Assembly: GCA_963700865.1 (NCBI GenBank)
Contig: CAVOZC010000009.1
Location: forward strand, 1-64,000
DNA: 64,000 nucleotides
Direction: 5' to 3'
Source of the DNA: CAVOGJ01 sp963700865
Lineage (GTDB): Bacteria; Planctomycetota; Planctomycetia; Pirellulales; Pirellulaceae
Under the pieces are notes generated by a model. It made no database searches and was not told the DNA's origin. It saw only the letters and a list, made by a program, of their open reading frames with translations. The translations under genes were made by a program, and so were the position numbers. Below, piece by piece: positions 11,108-20,662 of the stretch; position 1 is the first letter of the stretch; each line of letters begins with the position of its first letter.

Positions 11108-11527
11108 ATGAGTGACAAGCCTTGGTACCGAAATGGACTTCGGTTCGAATGCAGCCAGTGTGGCGACTGTTGTACGGGCGCGCCTGGTTACGTATGGGTC
11201 AACAAGGAGGAGATCGTTGAGTTGGCGGCGGCCGTCGGCGAGGCGGATCTGGGCAAGTTCGAGGACCGGTATGTCCGCAAGGTCGGTGTGCGGAAGAGCT
11301 TGGTCGAGTTTGATAATGGCGATTGCGTTTTTTTTGACCCACAACAGCGCAAATGCACCGTGTATGGGGCGCGGCCGCGGCAATGTCGCACTTGGCCCTT
11401 CTGGGACACGAACATTCGCAGCGAGTCGGCTTGGCGAGCCACCTGCGAAATCTGTCCGGGCAGTGGCCAGGGGCAGCTTCATCAGCTCGACGAAATTGAA
11501 ACACTGCGAAAAAAAATTCGCATTTGA
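11108..11527 (+). CDS. YkgJ family cysteine-cluster protein
   Basis: 139 aa. The N-terminus carries CSQCGDCCTGAPG, the CxxCxxCC motif of the YkgJ family, followed by PRQCRTWPFW and a late cysteine pair (CEICPG). The family is thought to chelate zinc or iron and has no established reaction. It is a small, probably cytoplasmic protein with no signal peptide. It may be transcribed with the cysteine desulfurase (54 bases upstream) and converges on the ABC-M1 gene, whose stop lies 12 bases past its own. Confidence 0.85.
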   Translation: MSDKPWYRNGLRFECSQCGDCCTGAPGYVWVNKEEIVELAAAVGEADLGKFEDRYVRKVGVRKSLVEFDNGDCVFFDPQQRKCTVYGARPRQCRTWPFWDTNIRSESAWRATCEICPGSGQGQLHQLDEIETLRKKIRI

Positions 11528-11539
11528 TCGCTTGGTGGA

Positions 11540-14500
11540 TCAACCAGCCAGCTTCGGTTTCTTCATGTTGTCGTCCGGAATGCGGTCGATCAGCAGCGAA
11601 AACGGATCCACACCGACGAGCGCGGGTTGTTCGTCCACGACAAAGTCAAACGTATTGTCGTTGGCCGTGATATGCACCCGCTCGCGATGCAGCGTCTTGC
11701 CATAGCGGCTACCCCGTGCCGGTTCCGCGAACGCGCCGATTTCGATCCAATCATCCAGGGGCACCGCTTCCTCGGCGCCATCCGTTCCCGCTTTGAATTT
11801 ACGACACTCGACCGTGACCTCGACGTCGTAACGCCCGTCCTCCCGCGGCCGATACGTGGCCGCGACGGACCGGTTCGCGAAGAGAGTGATGTCCTGAAAT
11901 AAATCCCGCAAAAGGTACTTTAGGTCTGGCGGCGTCTGCTCATCAAGCGCGGCAATCAAGTCGGCCGACGTGGGATACGGAGGCGGTGCATAACCGAAAC
12001 GATCGACTAGATTCCGCAATGCGGCGTTGACTTTATCTTCGCCGATCATTTCCTTGAGGTAGTACATGACCACGCTGCCCTTCTGGTAGTGAACATAGGC
12101 CTGCCCCGATTCAACTTTTGCGAGTGGCTGTTCCGCCAGTAGTTCCCTTCCTCGCGATCGAAGATAGCGATCCATTTCGTAGGAGAGGAACTTGCGCATC
12201 ATGTCGCGACCAAATTCTTTTTCCATCACCATCAACGCCGAATATTGGGCCAGTGTTTCGGAAAGCAACGTGGCCCCCTGCATGTTGGCGCCGATGACTT
12301 GATGTGCCCACCACTGATGGGCCATTTCATGGGCGACAATATAGTAGACCATATCAATGTCATCATCTTTCTGGATGTCCGCAATAAAGCCGACACCCTC
12401 GGAATATGGCATCGTACCGGGAAAGGCCTGCGCAAAGCTGGCAACGCGCGGGAATTCGATAATACGTGCCTGCTTGTGCCGATAAGGCCCAAAGTTAGTC
12501 GTGTAGTATTCCAGCGATTTTCGAATCGATCGCAGCATGTTGTCGACATTCCAGGCGTGTTCGGGGTGGTAGTACACCTCAATATCGATACCCTTCCATT
12601 GCTGAGTTTGGACGGCGTAACGCGCCGAAATAAAGGAATAGAAGTTCACCGACGGATGATCGACTCGATAATGGAAATAACGGCGACCATCCTCCTCCCA
12701 GGTGTTGATCAGAGAACCGGTGCAATGCGCGCTGATCAAGCGATGTGCTGATCGTGGTTTCCACCGTTACCCAATCGCTGCTGTTGCTAAGGTACGTATT
12801 CATCCGCGCGGGCAAATTTCCAGGATCAAGCGGCGGCATCGGTGCCGGATCGCCGAGTCCATTTTTCTGGCGACTTCGTTTGTTCTTAAGCTCAAATCCT
12901 TCCTGATAACCGATCTGCGGGCAGATGAAGTTATTGAAGAATGTTCCGTTCTGAACGACTGAGGTATTGGAAACGGAATTTTCAAACCCGCGCGGGTTGT
13001 AAGCCACCGTGTAGCACATCTGCCGCGTTTCGTCCGGCGCCAGCGGAGGATGAAACTTATAGACTCGATAGTTGAATGACTCGAGTTCGGATTCCAGCTC
13101 GGCACCCTCGATTTCGATTTCCGTTTCGTAGCCATCGGCCGTTACCAGAGACATTTTCTCCAGCGGTTGGTCGGTTTGATTGGCAATCGTCTGCTCGCCG
13201 CGCAGCGACAGAGCCCGTTGTTCGGGAAAGATATCGATGGCGTATTTGACGTCGATCACTCGCGGCTGGGACCACTCGGCATGAGATTTTAACTGTTTCT
13301 CGTAGTCTGCCTGCAGGGTCGCCTGTTGCTTGGTCGTGCGAAAATCATTCTCCACCTGCGTGTTGAAATACACCCATCCCGCCGCAACTCCCCAGGCCAA
13401 CAGGAGTCCAACGCTCAGCCATCGCAGGGGACCGACCCAACTCCCCAAGGCCTTGCTGGCCCGCGTTCTCCAGGCTGTCTCGCGGCCCCGTTGCCAGAAG
13501 AGAATGGCCACAATGCACACCATGGCGGAAAAGAGCAGCCAATAGATTCCGAACCAGACGAGTGATGGCCGAAAGGGAGCGTACTGGTAAAGATCGGAAT
13601 ACGTATATCCGGGCAGGCCGCCATACCGCACCATCCGCGTTTCCACATTCATCATCCGCCAGCCAAAGGCGTTGGCGATGACGAGGATGATGAAGAGAAA
13701 ATAGCCGAAATATTTGTTGGGGCTGAAAACATGGGCCACAAGCGCCAACACGATCAGGCAAAACAATTCAGTTAGATCCAACACGAATAATTCCGTCAAG
13801 TAGAGCGGAAGCTGGAATCGTGTATATCCCTTGCCGGCCTGGACCGCGATGCCCGCCAGCATCGCTACGAGCAACACAAGGGCCACAACAAACGTGAGCG
13901 ATACGATTTTCGCGGCGAACGTGACCCATGTCGGATGCGGCAAGGCATCGTAGACCTCGTCCAGCTCCGCGTCGCGTTCCTTCCAGACCAGCACGCCCGC
14001 ATAAAACGTGATGACGGCCAATAAAAAGATGTAGAGGGTGCCGCGGATAATATCAATGACGCTGTATGTGACCGGCAACGAAGATACTCCAAAGCCCTCG
14101 CCCGATTGCATGATCAGGGATGCGATCGCATTGGCGAATCCGGCGAGCATGATGACGATAAACACGTGGCTCTTTAAAATTCCGAGGGCATCGAGCCGCA
14201 ACTGACTGGCAAATTGCGACCAGGCCGCCCGCGCATCCCGGTGGAAGGTCACGGTGGGTAGCGCCATGTGCGGGGTGGGTGCGATATCCACGTCGGACGC
14301 CGTACTACGCGTCTTCGTCGATCGTTGCCGAAATGAGAATCGCCAGCAGGCCGCGGCGAAAATCAACATGCTGATGATCAGCCACAGCACTCGGTTCGCC
14401 AACATGCGACCCGTGAGCATCAGGCATTCCGTGTTCTTCTCGGCAACCGTCCAATATTTGGTGTCGAGTGAAAACGCGCGGACCCCGAAGGGATCCAGCA

Positions 14501-15120
14501 TGACCGCTAATGTTTCATTGTCGAGATTGCTGGCGAAGTTCTGTGAGACGCCGTAAGCCACGATCAGCAGGATGGCGCCGAGAAACGACGCAATCGTGCT
14601 CCGTGTCCACACCGCGATCGCAAAGATGATCGCTGCTACGATGATCGTGTTAGGGAGCCCGAAGGTCACGATGCTCCAAAAATGGGCCTTCCATGAGATC
14701 GGGCCCCATTGCTGGGGCTCGATCCAGGGCATCCAGCCGGCCACAATCACGCCCAGCGAGACGCCCAGCATGGGAATGGCGGAGACGAGCTGTTGAGCCC
14801 CAAAACCGACCCTGCAGATAAGAGAGTTTGTTGAGTGGCTTGGTGAAAATGAGCTGGTCCGTGTGATAGGCGAAATCACGCGATGCGGCGGCATTCACAA
14901 ACGCCGTGATCATCAGGCACGTCAACAGCGCGATCGAACTGTAAAAGGCCTGAATGTTGTGCGGTGAATTTCGGAACGTATTTTCCAACGATTCCCCGAC
15001 TTGGACATTGTCCGTCGACGTGGCCGCGAAAAAGAGAAGGGCGATAACTGCCAGGAACACATAGACCATCATGCCGCGCAACCAGAATCGCAGCTCGAAG
15101 CGCAAGAAATTGCTGAACAT
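11540..15120 (-). CDS. ABC transporter permease fused to an M1-type zinc aminopeptidase, two frame breaks
   Basis: About 1192 aa when repaired, the usual length of ABC permease/M1 aminopeptidase fusions. The N-terminal half has a dozen or so hydrophobic helices in ABC-2 style (starting MFSNFLRFELRFW). The C-terminal part contains HEMAHQWWAHQ (zinc ligands and catalytic Glu) and, downstream, the third ligand in LSETLAQYSA, as in M1 peptidases. The peptidase should face the periplasm or paryphoplasm. The frame breaks at about 14797-14803 (after LQGRF, continuing GAQQLVSAIP) and about 12715-12735 (continuing GSLINTWEEDGRR); each needs one base skipped or two added. The ATPase gene lies 69 bases upstream on the same strand. 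Substrate unknown. Confidence 0.85.
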
Positions 15121-15189
15121 GGTGTCTCTCAAGTCTCGAAGGAAGGCACTTCGCGGCACAATCGGCGCGAGTACGACGGCCGATCCGAC

Positions 15190-16062
15190 TCATGCGACGC
15201 GCTGAATCGTGGTAAAGAATACGTCTTCCAGATCCGGGTCAACACCGCGAAAGCCATCGTGCGGTGCATCGTCCGCCAGAATGTGGATCAATGGTCGACC
15301 GGCCACAAGCTTGGTTGAAATCACCTGGAACCGTTGGCGATAATCCTCCAATTCGTGCTTCTGGATCGATTTTTGCCAGATACGACCGCTCAATTGAGAC
15401 TCAGCTTCATCAGGCGTGCCGGCGAACAACAGCTGACCTTCGTGAATGATTGCCATCTGCGTGCACAATTCCTTCACGTCCTGCACAATATGCGTGGACA
15501 AGATCACGATGACATTCTCGCCGACTTCGGCAAGCAAATTGTAAAAACGGTTCCGTTCACCCGGATCCAGCCCGGCTGTCGGTTCGTCGACGATAAGTAA
15601 CTGCGGATCGCCGATCAGCGCTTGCGCGATCCCAAACCGCTGTTTCATGCCGCCCGAGAAACTCGCAATTGCCTTCTTGCGATGCTGATGCAGATTCACT
15701 CTTTCCAGCATGGCATCGACGATCTGGCGGCGTTCCGTCCGGTTGGTGATGCCCTTCAAAACGGCGATATGGTCGAGCATCGCCGTCGCCGAGGTCTTGG
15801 GGTACACACCGAACTCCTGCGGTAGGTAGCCGAGAATCTTCCGCGTTTCTTGCGGCTGGGCCAGAATGTCGAGTTCGCCCAAGCGGATCGAACCGCGATC
15901 GGCGTCCTGGAGAGTCGCAATCGTGCGCATCAGGGTCGACTTGCCGGCACCATTGGGTCCCAGCAGTCCGTACATTCCCTTGGGGATGGTCATCGTGACG
16001 CCATCGAGCGCCCGGACTCCATTCGCGTAGGTCTTGGAAAGGTCTCGGATTTCCAACTGCAT
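15190..16062 (-). CDS. ABC transporter ATP-binding protein
   Basis: 290 aa. It is the nucleotide-binding subunit for the permease-peptidase encoded directly downstream. Motifs: Walker A GPNGAGKST (about residue 36), Q-loop LPQEFG, signature SFSGGMKQRFGIA, Walker B LLIVDEPTAGLDP and the switch His in LSTHIV. The C-terminal 70 residues form the accessory domain common in ABC-2 exporters. The start codon ATG at 16062 matches the family start (MQLEIRDLSKTYANGVRAL). The pair is probably one transcript. Confidence 0.94.
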   Translation of the reverse strand: MQLEIRDLSKTYANGVRALDGVTMTIPKGMYGLLGPNGAGKSTLMRTIATLQDADRGSIRLGELDILAQPQETRKILGYLPQEFGVYPKTSATAMLDHIAVLKGITNRTERRQIVDAMLERVNLHQHRKKAIASFSGGMKQRFGIAQALIGDPQLLIVDEPTAGLDPGERNRFYNLLAEVGENVIVILSTHIVQDVKELCTQMAIIHEGQLLFAGTPDEAESQLSGRIWQKSIQKHELEDYRQRFQVISTKLVAGRPLIHILADDAPHDGFRGVDPDLEDVFFTTIQRVA

Positions 16063-16341
16063 TTTGGGGGCCTTTGGGGGATTCGGGGGGCAGACGGTAC
16101 GGCCGAGCCTTCTGGCGAGCGCCGAAATCGGCTCCCGACTGTGGGAGAGTTCGCTCGGGTTTCCTTAATCTTGGTTGTCTTCGCCTGGGCCGCGTATCTG
16201 CTAAGCGACGATCCCGCAGCGAGTCCGCCAATTGAGGCCAACCAACTTGCCTGGCCTGCGGCAGCCGTTCAGGTAGCGTGGCCGTTCCGGCCACGATGCA
16301 CATCCGCAAGGTGCGTGATTCGGCAAAGTTGAACACGACAC

Positions 16342-16366
16342 TGCGGATGCCATCAGGGCATCCGCA
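16342..16366. repeat. Perfect 10-bp inverted repeat (hairpin)
   Basis: TGCGGATGCC, a five-base loop ATCAG, then GGCATCCGCA. No T-run follows on either strand, so a Rho-independent terminator is unlikely. It lies about 280 bases upstream of the ABC ATPase start and may be a protein-binding site or chance. Confidence 0.5.
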
Positions 16367-16733
16367 AATGGGGAGCCGACAGCGACGGGGTGCCAGTCCG
16401 CTCCACGGCCTTATGTCGCGTGGACCAACGGGGAGGACGAATCGTCTGCCAGTATCGATAGCTGCCTCCCGGATCGGCGGGGATGATGACGGTTAGCTAA
16501 AGTCTTCTGCCTGGGCAGCCGATGAGGGAAGGGAATCAGTGGCCTCGACGCCTCCCCGCGTGGGCAGCATCCGATCGGCAATCAACGCTAACCGTTGCAA
16601 ATTAACGACTTACAGCAAACATGTCGCTTTCGAGCCGGAATATTTGTCGTAACTCTTTTATGTTCAATAGCTTGCGCTGGTCTTGCCTGCCGTGCCGCCC
16701 ACGACCTTCAAGGGGCAGCCATGTCGGACTTGC

Positions 16734-16762
16734 TTGACACTACTTCTTACCCTGTTTACACT
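16734..16762 (+). promoter_or_regulatory. Sigma70-type promoter for the HU gene
   Basis: TTGACA (16734-16739), a 17-base spacer, then TACACT (16757-16762). The -35 box is a perfect consensus and the -10 box matches TATAAT at four of six positions. The expected start near 16769 would give an 85-90 base leader before the GTG at 16856. Confidence 0.65.
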
Positions 16763-16855
16763 TGGAGCAATCGTGGCGTCCTCGGACGGTGACCTTTTCC
16801 ACGTTCATTCTCGTTTGCCGACCGACTGAAGGATTGTGGTCATCGGGAGCCCGTT

Positions 16856-17290
16856 GTGACCAAGAAAGAGATCGTTAAGACCATTTCTGAAGAAATTGGT
16901 TTGACACAGCTCAAGACAAAAGAGATCGTCCAGAAGACGTTTGACGCGATCGTCGAGACGTTGGTGACGGAGGGTCGCATCGAGCTAAGAAATTTCGGCG
17001 TTTTTGAGGTGAAAAAGCGTGCGGCTCGGCGGGCCCGGAATCCCCGCACGGGCGACAAGGTAAGCGTGCCCGAGAAGTATGTGGTCACGTTCAAACCGGG
17101 CAAGGAGATGGAAGAGAAGGTGAAGCTGATGAGCGACCAGGCGGAGGCGGAGCGGTTAGCGGCCGAGGCCGCCGTGGCGGCTCGTTCGACTGCCACACCG
17201 AGCGTGGGACCATCCGCCTCCTCGGCGGCACGAACCGGCCCGCGGCCGGCCACCGGTTTAGGCCCGGAATCGTACGGGACGACGGGGTAG
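16856..17290 (+). CDS. HU/IHF family DNA-binding protein with Ala/Ser/Pro-rich tail
   Basis: 144 aa, GTG start. Residues 1-92 are a standard HU/IHF fold (MTKKEIVKTISEEIGL; IELRNFGVFEVKKRAARRARNPRTG with the DNA-contacting arm; VPEKYVVTFKPGKEM). Residues 95-144 are a low-complexity Ala/Ser/Thr/Pro tail ending PESYGTTG, not the lysine-rich tail known from some actinobacterial HU proteins. It should bend or coat DNA in the nucleoid. It has its own well-formed promoter and probably high expression. The tail is probably disordered; its role is not evident. Confidence 0.9.
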   Translation: MTKKEIVKTISEEIGLTQLKTKEIVQKTFDAIVETLVTEGRIELRNFGVFEVKKRAARRARNPRTGDKVSVPEKYVVTFKPGKEMEEKVKLMSDQAEAERLAAEAAVAARSTATPSVGPSASSAARTGPRPATGLGPESYGTTG

Positions 17291-17391
17291 CGGAATCAAC
17301 GTTTGAGGTGCGGAACGACTGGCAGGAAGCCGGGTGTTGGCAGCGAGATCGCCGCCATCGCGAGATGGCGACTCACGGAGGAGAAATGATC

Positions 17392-17610
17392 ATGCGACGA
17401 ATCTTATGGGGCCTGCTCTTGGCCGTGTTTCTGAGTGGTAATATCGGTTGCTTCCTACCGATCTATTCTGGCGCGCCGGACCGCCGGGCCCGCCAGTTGC
17501 TCACGACGTCCGAGAATCTGCGAATGTTAGTTGACGAGTGGGAACGCATCTGGTTTCTGGATCAGCCGGACCATATGACTCCTTACCGTACGCACGGCGG
17601 AATTCTCTAG
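17392..17610 (+). CDS. Small predicted lipoprotein
   Basis: 72 aa. MRRILWGLLLAVFLSGNIGC gives a signal peptide with a lipobox ending in Cys20, so it should be lipid-anchored. The mature part is short and acidic-aromatic (LVDEWERIWFLDQPDHMTPYRTHGGI) with no domain I can name. GGAGGAG at 17377-17383 sits eight bases before the ATG at 17392 and too close to the one at 17386, which decides the start. It follows HU by about 100 bases and precedes pyrD in the same direction. Confidence 0.7.
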   Translation: MRRILWGLLLAVFLSGNIGCFLPIYSGAPDRRARQLLTTSENLRMLVDEWERIWFLDQPDHMTPYRTHGGIL

Positions 17611-17712
17611 TTGCCAGTGCGAACTGGGCGGTGAGGGTGGCGGGCGTTTCCTCGTGGCGGTCATCATGTTAACCTGGGCCATTTCCGCTGCTTGTTGGGC
17701 GCCCAAGTCTTC

Positions 17713-18652
17713 ATGTCTGATTCGCACTCTGCCAAGACGCCTGAACTCTCGGTACGCCTTGGTCGTCTTACCTTGCCAAATCCGATTCTCGTCGCCTCGG
17801 GAACTTTCGGGTACGCGCGTGAGATGGCTGGGATTGTCAATCTGAGTCGGTTGGGTGGGATCGTGCCCAAGACGATCACGCCGGCGCCGCGTGTGGGCAA
17901 CGTCCCGTGGCGAACGGTAGAAACCACGGCGGGCCTGTTGAATTCTATTGGGCTGGACAACGATGGCCTCGACGCATTCTTGGAATTCCATCTGCCTTAT
18001 CTGGCCTCGCAATCATGTCCGTTGATTGTCAGCATTGCCGCTGCCTCGACGCGCGAGTATGCGGAGATGTCGGCCTCGATCACGGCGGCGGGAGGCGCGG
18101 CGGCGATTGAGCTGAACATATCTTGTCCTAACGTGGCGCATGGAGTGGATTTTGGTACCGATCCTGACCAATGCCACGCGGTCGTCAAGGCGGTGCGCGA
18201 CGAGACCGATCTGCCGGTCTTTGCGAAATTGACGCCGAATGTGACGCGTATCGACGAGATCGCCCAGGCTGCGGAAGCGGCCTCAGCCGACGGACTGTCG
18301 GTGATGAACACGGTGTTGGGAATCGCCATCGACTGGAGGCGTCGTCGGCCGATGTTGGGGAACGGGATGGGTGGCTTGAGCGGGCCGGCCATCAAGCCGA
18401 TTGCCCTGCGTTGCGTCCGGCAAGTGGCCGCAGCCGTCTCGCTCCCGATTATTGGCATTGGCGGGATCGCCACGATTGACGATGTGATGGAGTTTCTGGT
18501 GGCGGGGGCCACGGCCGTGCAGATCGGCACGGCGAATTTCTACGATCCGACCGTGTCGATGAGAATCATCGACCAGCTTACCGGCGGCTTTGTCCGAGTT
18601 GAAAGCCGGCTCGGTGGCGGAAATCGTCGGGACGCTGGGTCCGTGTCATTAA
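17713..18652 (+). CDS. pyrD: Dihydroorotate dehydrogenase, class 1B-like, frame break
   Basis: 312 aa when repaired. It oxidises dihydroorotate to orotate in pyrimidine synthesis. Signs of the family: NPILVASGTFGYA at the start, ETTAGLLNSIGLDN (substrate and FMN loop), ELNISCPNV with the catalytic Cys of class 1 enzymes, GGLSGPAIKPIALR and GIGGIATIDD near the FMN phosphate, GATAVQIGTANF. The C-terminus breaks at A18580: skipping it gives LPAALSELKAGSVAEIVGTLG and a stop at 18652, the expected tail; unrepaired, the frame runs into trpS. No pyrK-like gene is nearby. The ATG at 17713 fits the family start; an in-frame start 21 bases upstream is possible. Confidence 0.88.
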
Positions 18653-18689
18653 GAAGGTACCGTCTTTCACTCAAGAGGAAACCACATCG

Positions 18690-19648
18690 ATGCGTGTTCT
18701 TTCCGGGATTCAACCCACGGGCCGATTTCACTGGGGCAACTACTTCGGTGCGATCCGCCAGTACATCGATCTGCAGGAGGGGAATGAAGCCTATTATTTC
18801 ATTGCAAACCTGCATGCCTTGACCACCGTTCGCGACCCGCAGCAGCTGCGTCAATATACGCTGGACGCGGCCATTGATTTGCTTGCCCTGGGATTGGACC
18901 CGGAGAAGGCGGTGTTGTTCGTCCAGTCCGACGTGCCGGAGGTCTCCGAGCTAACGTGGTTGTTGATGACGGGCACTCCGATGGGCTTGCTGGAACGCTG
19001 CCACGCCTACAAGGAGAAAAAGGCGCGGGGCGTCACGGCGGATGCCGGACTCTTCACTTATCCCGTCCTGATGGCGGCCGACATTCTGGCCTATGATGCG
19101 GACAGCCGTCCCGGTCGGGCAGGATCAGGTCCAGCACATCGAGGTCACCCGCGACCTGGCGGGCAGCTTCAATCATGCCTTTGGCGAGACCTTTGTCTTG
19201 CCCAAGGCGAAACTGCTTGACAAAGCGCGCCAAAGTGCCGGGAACCGACGGCGAAAAGATGTCGAAGAGCTACGACAATACGCTGGAAGTGTTTGCGGAC
19301 CCTCGAGTCCAGCGGAAACAAATCATGCGGATCACGACCGATTCGCGGCCCATGGAAGACGCGAAGGATCCGAACACGGACCATTTGTATGAACTTTACT
19401 CGCTCTTCGCGGGCGAAGCGGACGTGCGTGCCATGGGAGATTTGTATCGCCGCGGTGGATTCGGGTACGGGGAAGTCAAGAAGGCGTTGGCGGAAGCGGC
19501 CGAAGAGTATTTTGCCGAGCCGCGCGCCCGCCGCGAGGAGTTGGCGGCTCATCCCGACCGAGTCGCAGACATCCTTGCCGCAGGCGCGAGTCGCGCTCGG
19601 AAGAAAGCCTCCGCGGTATTGCTGCGCACCAGCAGGCTTGCGGGTTGA
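18690..19648 (+). CDS. trpS: Tryptophanyl-tRNA synthetase, two frame breaks
   Basis: 318 aa when repaired, the normal size. It charges tRNA-Trp with tryptophan. The class I HIGH-like motif is TGRFHWGNY at the N-terminus and the KMSKS motif is GEKMSKSYDN. Between them DADAVPVGQDQVQHIEVTRDLA is the expected tryptophan-site segment but is reached only by skipping one base at about 19104, and the frame shifts again in GCGCGC at 19226-19231 before AKVPGTDGEK. Both breaks act like one extra base. GAGGAAA about nine bases upstream supports the start. It follows the pyrD stop by 37 bases. Confidence 0.9.
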
Positions 19649-19684
19649 AACGCTAGTTCGAAAACAGACCGCGAGTCCAGCACC

Positions 19685-20074
19685 ATGCGCATTTTTGGCA
19701 TCGGTAATGAAATTGTCGAATGTCTGCGGATTGCTCAGATGATCGAGCGGCATGGCGAGGATTTTTTGCGTCGCGTTTTTACTCAGCGAGAAATTCTCCA
19801 CTGCAGCTCGCAAAAAAGAGCAACGCAACATTACGCGGCGCGGTGGGCGGGAAAGCAGGCCGTAATCAGGGCCCTGGCGATGACTGCGCACCGCGGCCAG
19901 AAATGGCGCGACCTGGAAATCACCACTCCATCCGGAGGCAACGTCACGGTACGTCTGGCGGGCGCATATCGGGCCGCTTGTCAGGAGAATCAAATTGGCC
20001 AGCTGTTGGTCACGATCGCTCATTGCCGCACGCACGCGTCGGCAGCGGCGATTGCCGTCATGCAGGATGACTGA
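19685..20074 (+). CDS. acpS: Holo-[acyl-carrier-protein] synthase AcpS, altered metal ligands
   Basis: 129 aa. The family transfers 4'-phosphopantetheine from CoA to acyl carrier protein. Recognisable parts are MRIFGIGNEIVEC at the start, the ATQHYAARWAGKQAVIRAL helix, and LLVTIAHCRTHASA near the end. Two positions that bind Mg2+ in characterised enzymes differ: the Asp of GTDIVE is Glu (NEIVE) and the Glu of KEA is Gln (GKQA). The first may be a lineage habit, the second would be a one-base change (GAG to CAG). Overall length and order are normal, so it may be active, divergent, or carry a base error. It starts 36 bases after trpS. Confidence 0.85.
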   Translation: MRIFGIGNEIVECLRIAQMIERHGEDFLRRVFTQREILHCSSQKRATQHYAARWAGKQAVIRALAMTAHRGQKWRDLEITTPSGGNVTVRLAGAYRAACQENQIGQLLVTIAHCRTHASAAAIAVMQDD

Positions 20075-20177
20075 CCACACCTATGGCGGTTTCTTGTCTC
20101 ACACGCCGTGAGAGCCGGCTACGGGGCGTCTTGCCAACTCGTCTGACCGATGGACGCCACACACGATCCAGGTTGGC

Positions 20178-20636
20178 TTACGGGCCCTCGATCACCTCGC
20201 GTTCCAGTGTGCAGCTTCCCCGGAGCTCGCGACCGACAATCAGCTGATTGATCACAAATCCGTGGCTGGCCTGCAGGTTCAGGCTGATGTCCACCGTGAT
20301 TTGAGGCGTAGCGGCGTTAATCGTGCTGGGAGTGACGACCACCGTGGCATCCGAAATTCCGATGGCTTGCAGGATTTGCTCAGCCGCAGCCTCGCACTTC
20401 GCACTCGTGGCTCCCGGCAAAATACCGATCCTGCAGCCCTCGTAGGCGGCATTTTCCACGCTGTTCTTGATGACATTGAACCGTGAGAACTCGACCGAAG
20501 CAAAGAAGACAAAGAACAGAAGCGGCGCCGTAAAGGCCAGCTCCACCGAGAGCGTGCCGGCGCGGCTGCGGCGGTCACGATGAGCCCGACGGGCGGATGT
20601 GCCGCGCGGTGGCAATCGATCAGAATTAAAATTCAT
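20178..20636 (-). CDS. TadE-like pseudopilin
   Basis: 152 aa. An N-terminal basic, Arg-rich stretch leads to GTLSVELAFTAPLLFFVFFASVEFSR, the TadE-type hydrophobic segment with the Glu at position five of the mature helix. The remainder is a small extracytoplasmic domain with two cysteines. It is last in a run of three pilus-like genes on the minus strand. A GTG at 20663 could add nine residues and would overlap the preceding stop; I prefer the ATG at 20636. Converges on acpS. Confidence 0.8.
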   Translation of the reverse strand: MNFNSDRLPPRGTSARRAHRDRRSRAGTLSVELAFTAPLLFFVFFASVEFSRFNVIKNSVENAAYEGCRIGILPGATSAKCEAAAEQILQAIGISDATVVVTPSTINAATPQITVDISLNLQASHGFVINQLIVGRELRGSCTLEREVIEGP

Positions 20637-20662
20637 GACGTTCGTCCATTCAAGCGGCCGCA

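Larger units (their letters stand above)
16063..16855. other. Intergenic region between the divergent ABC ATPase and HU genes
   Basis: About 790 bases with no convincing gene. A 65-codon open frame at 16595-16792 lacks a ribosome site and runs through the HU promoter. The region holds G-rich runs near 16066-16090, a perfect hairpin at 16342-16366 and a sigma70-type promoter at 16734-16762, listed separately. Confidence 0.7.

Noticed and set aside
16342..16366. Hairpin as a transcription terminator
   Set aside because: No T-run on either strand and no gene ends near it.
16595..16792. A 65-codon frame upstream of HU
   Set aside because: It lacks a ribosome site and runs through the HU promoter; the hydrophobic stretch alone is weak evidence.
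18580..19231. Programmed +1 frameshifting in pyrD and trpS
   Set aside because: No shared slippery codon, no stop codon at the shift site, and similar breaks occur in many unrelated genes.
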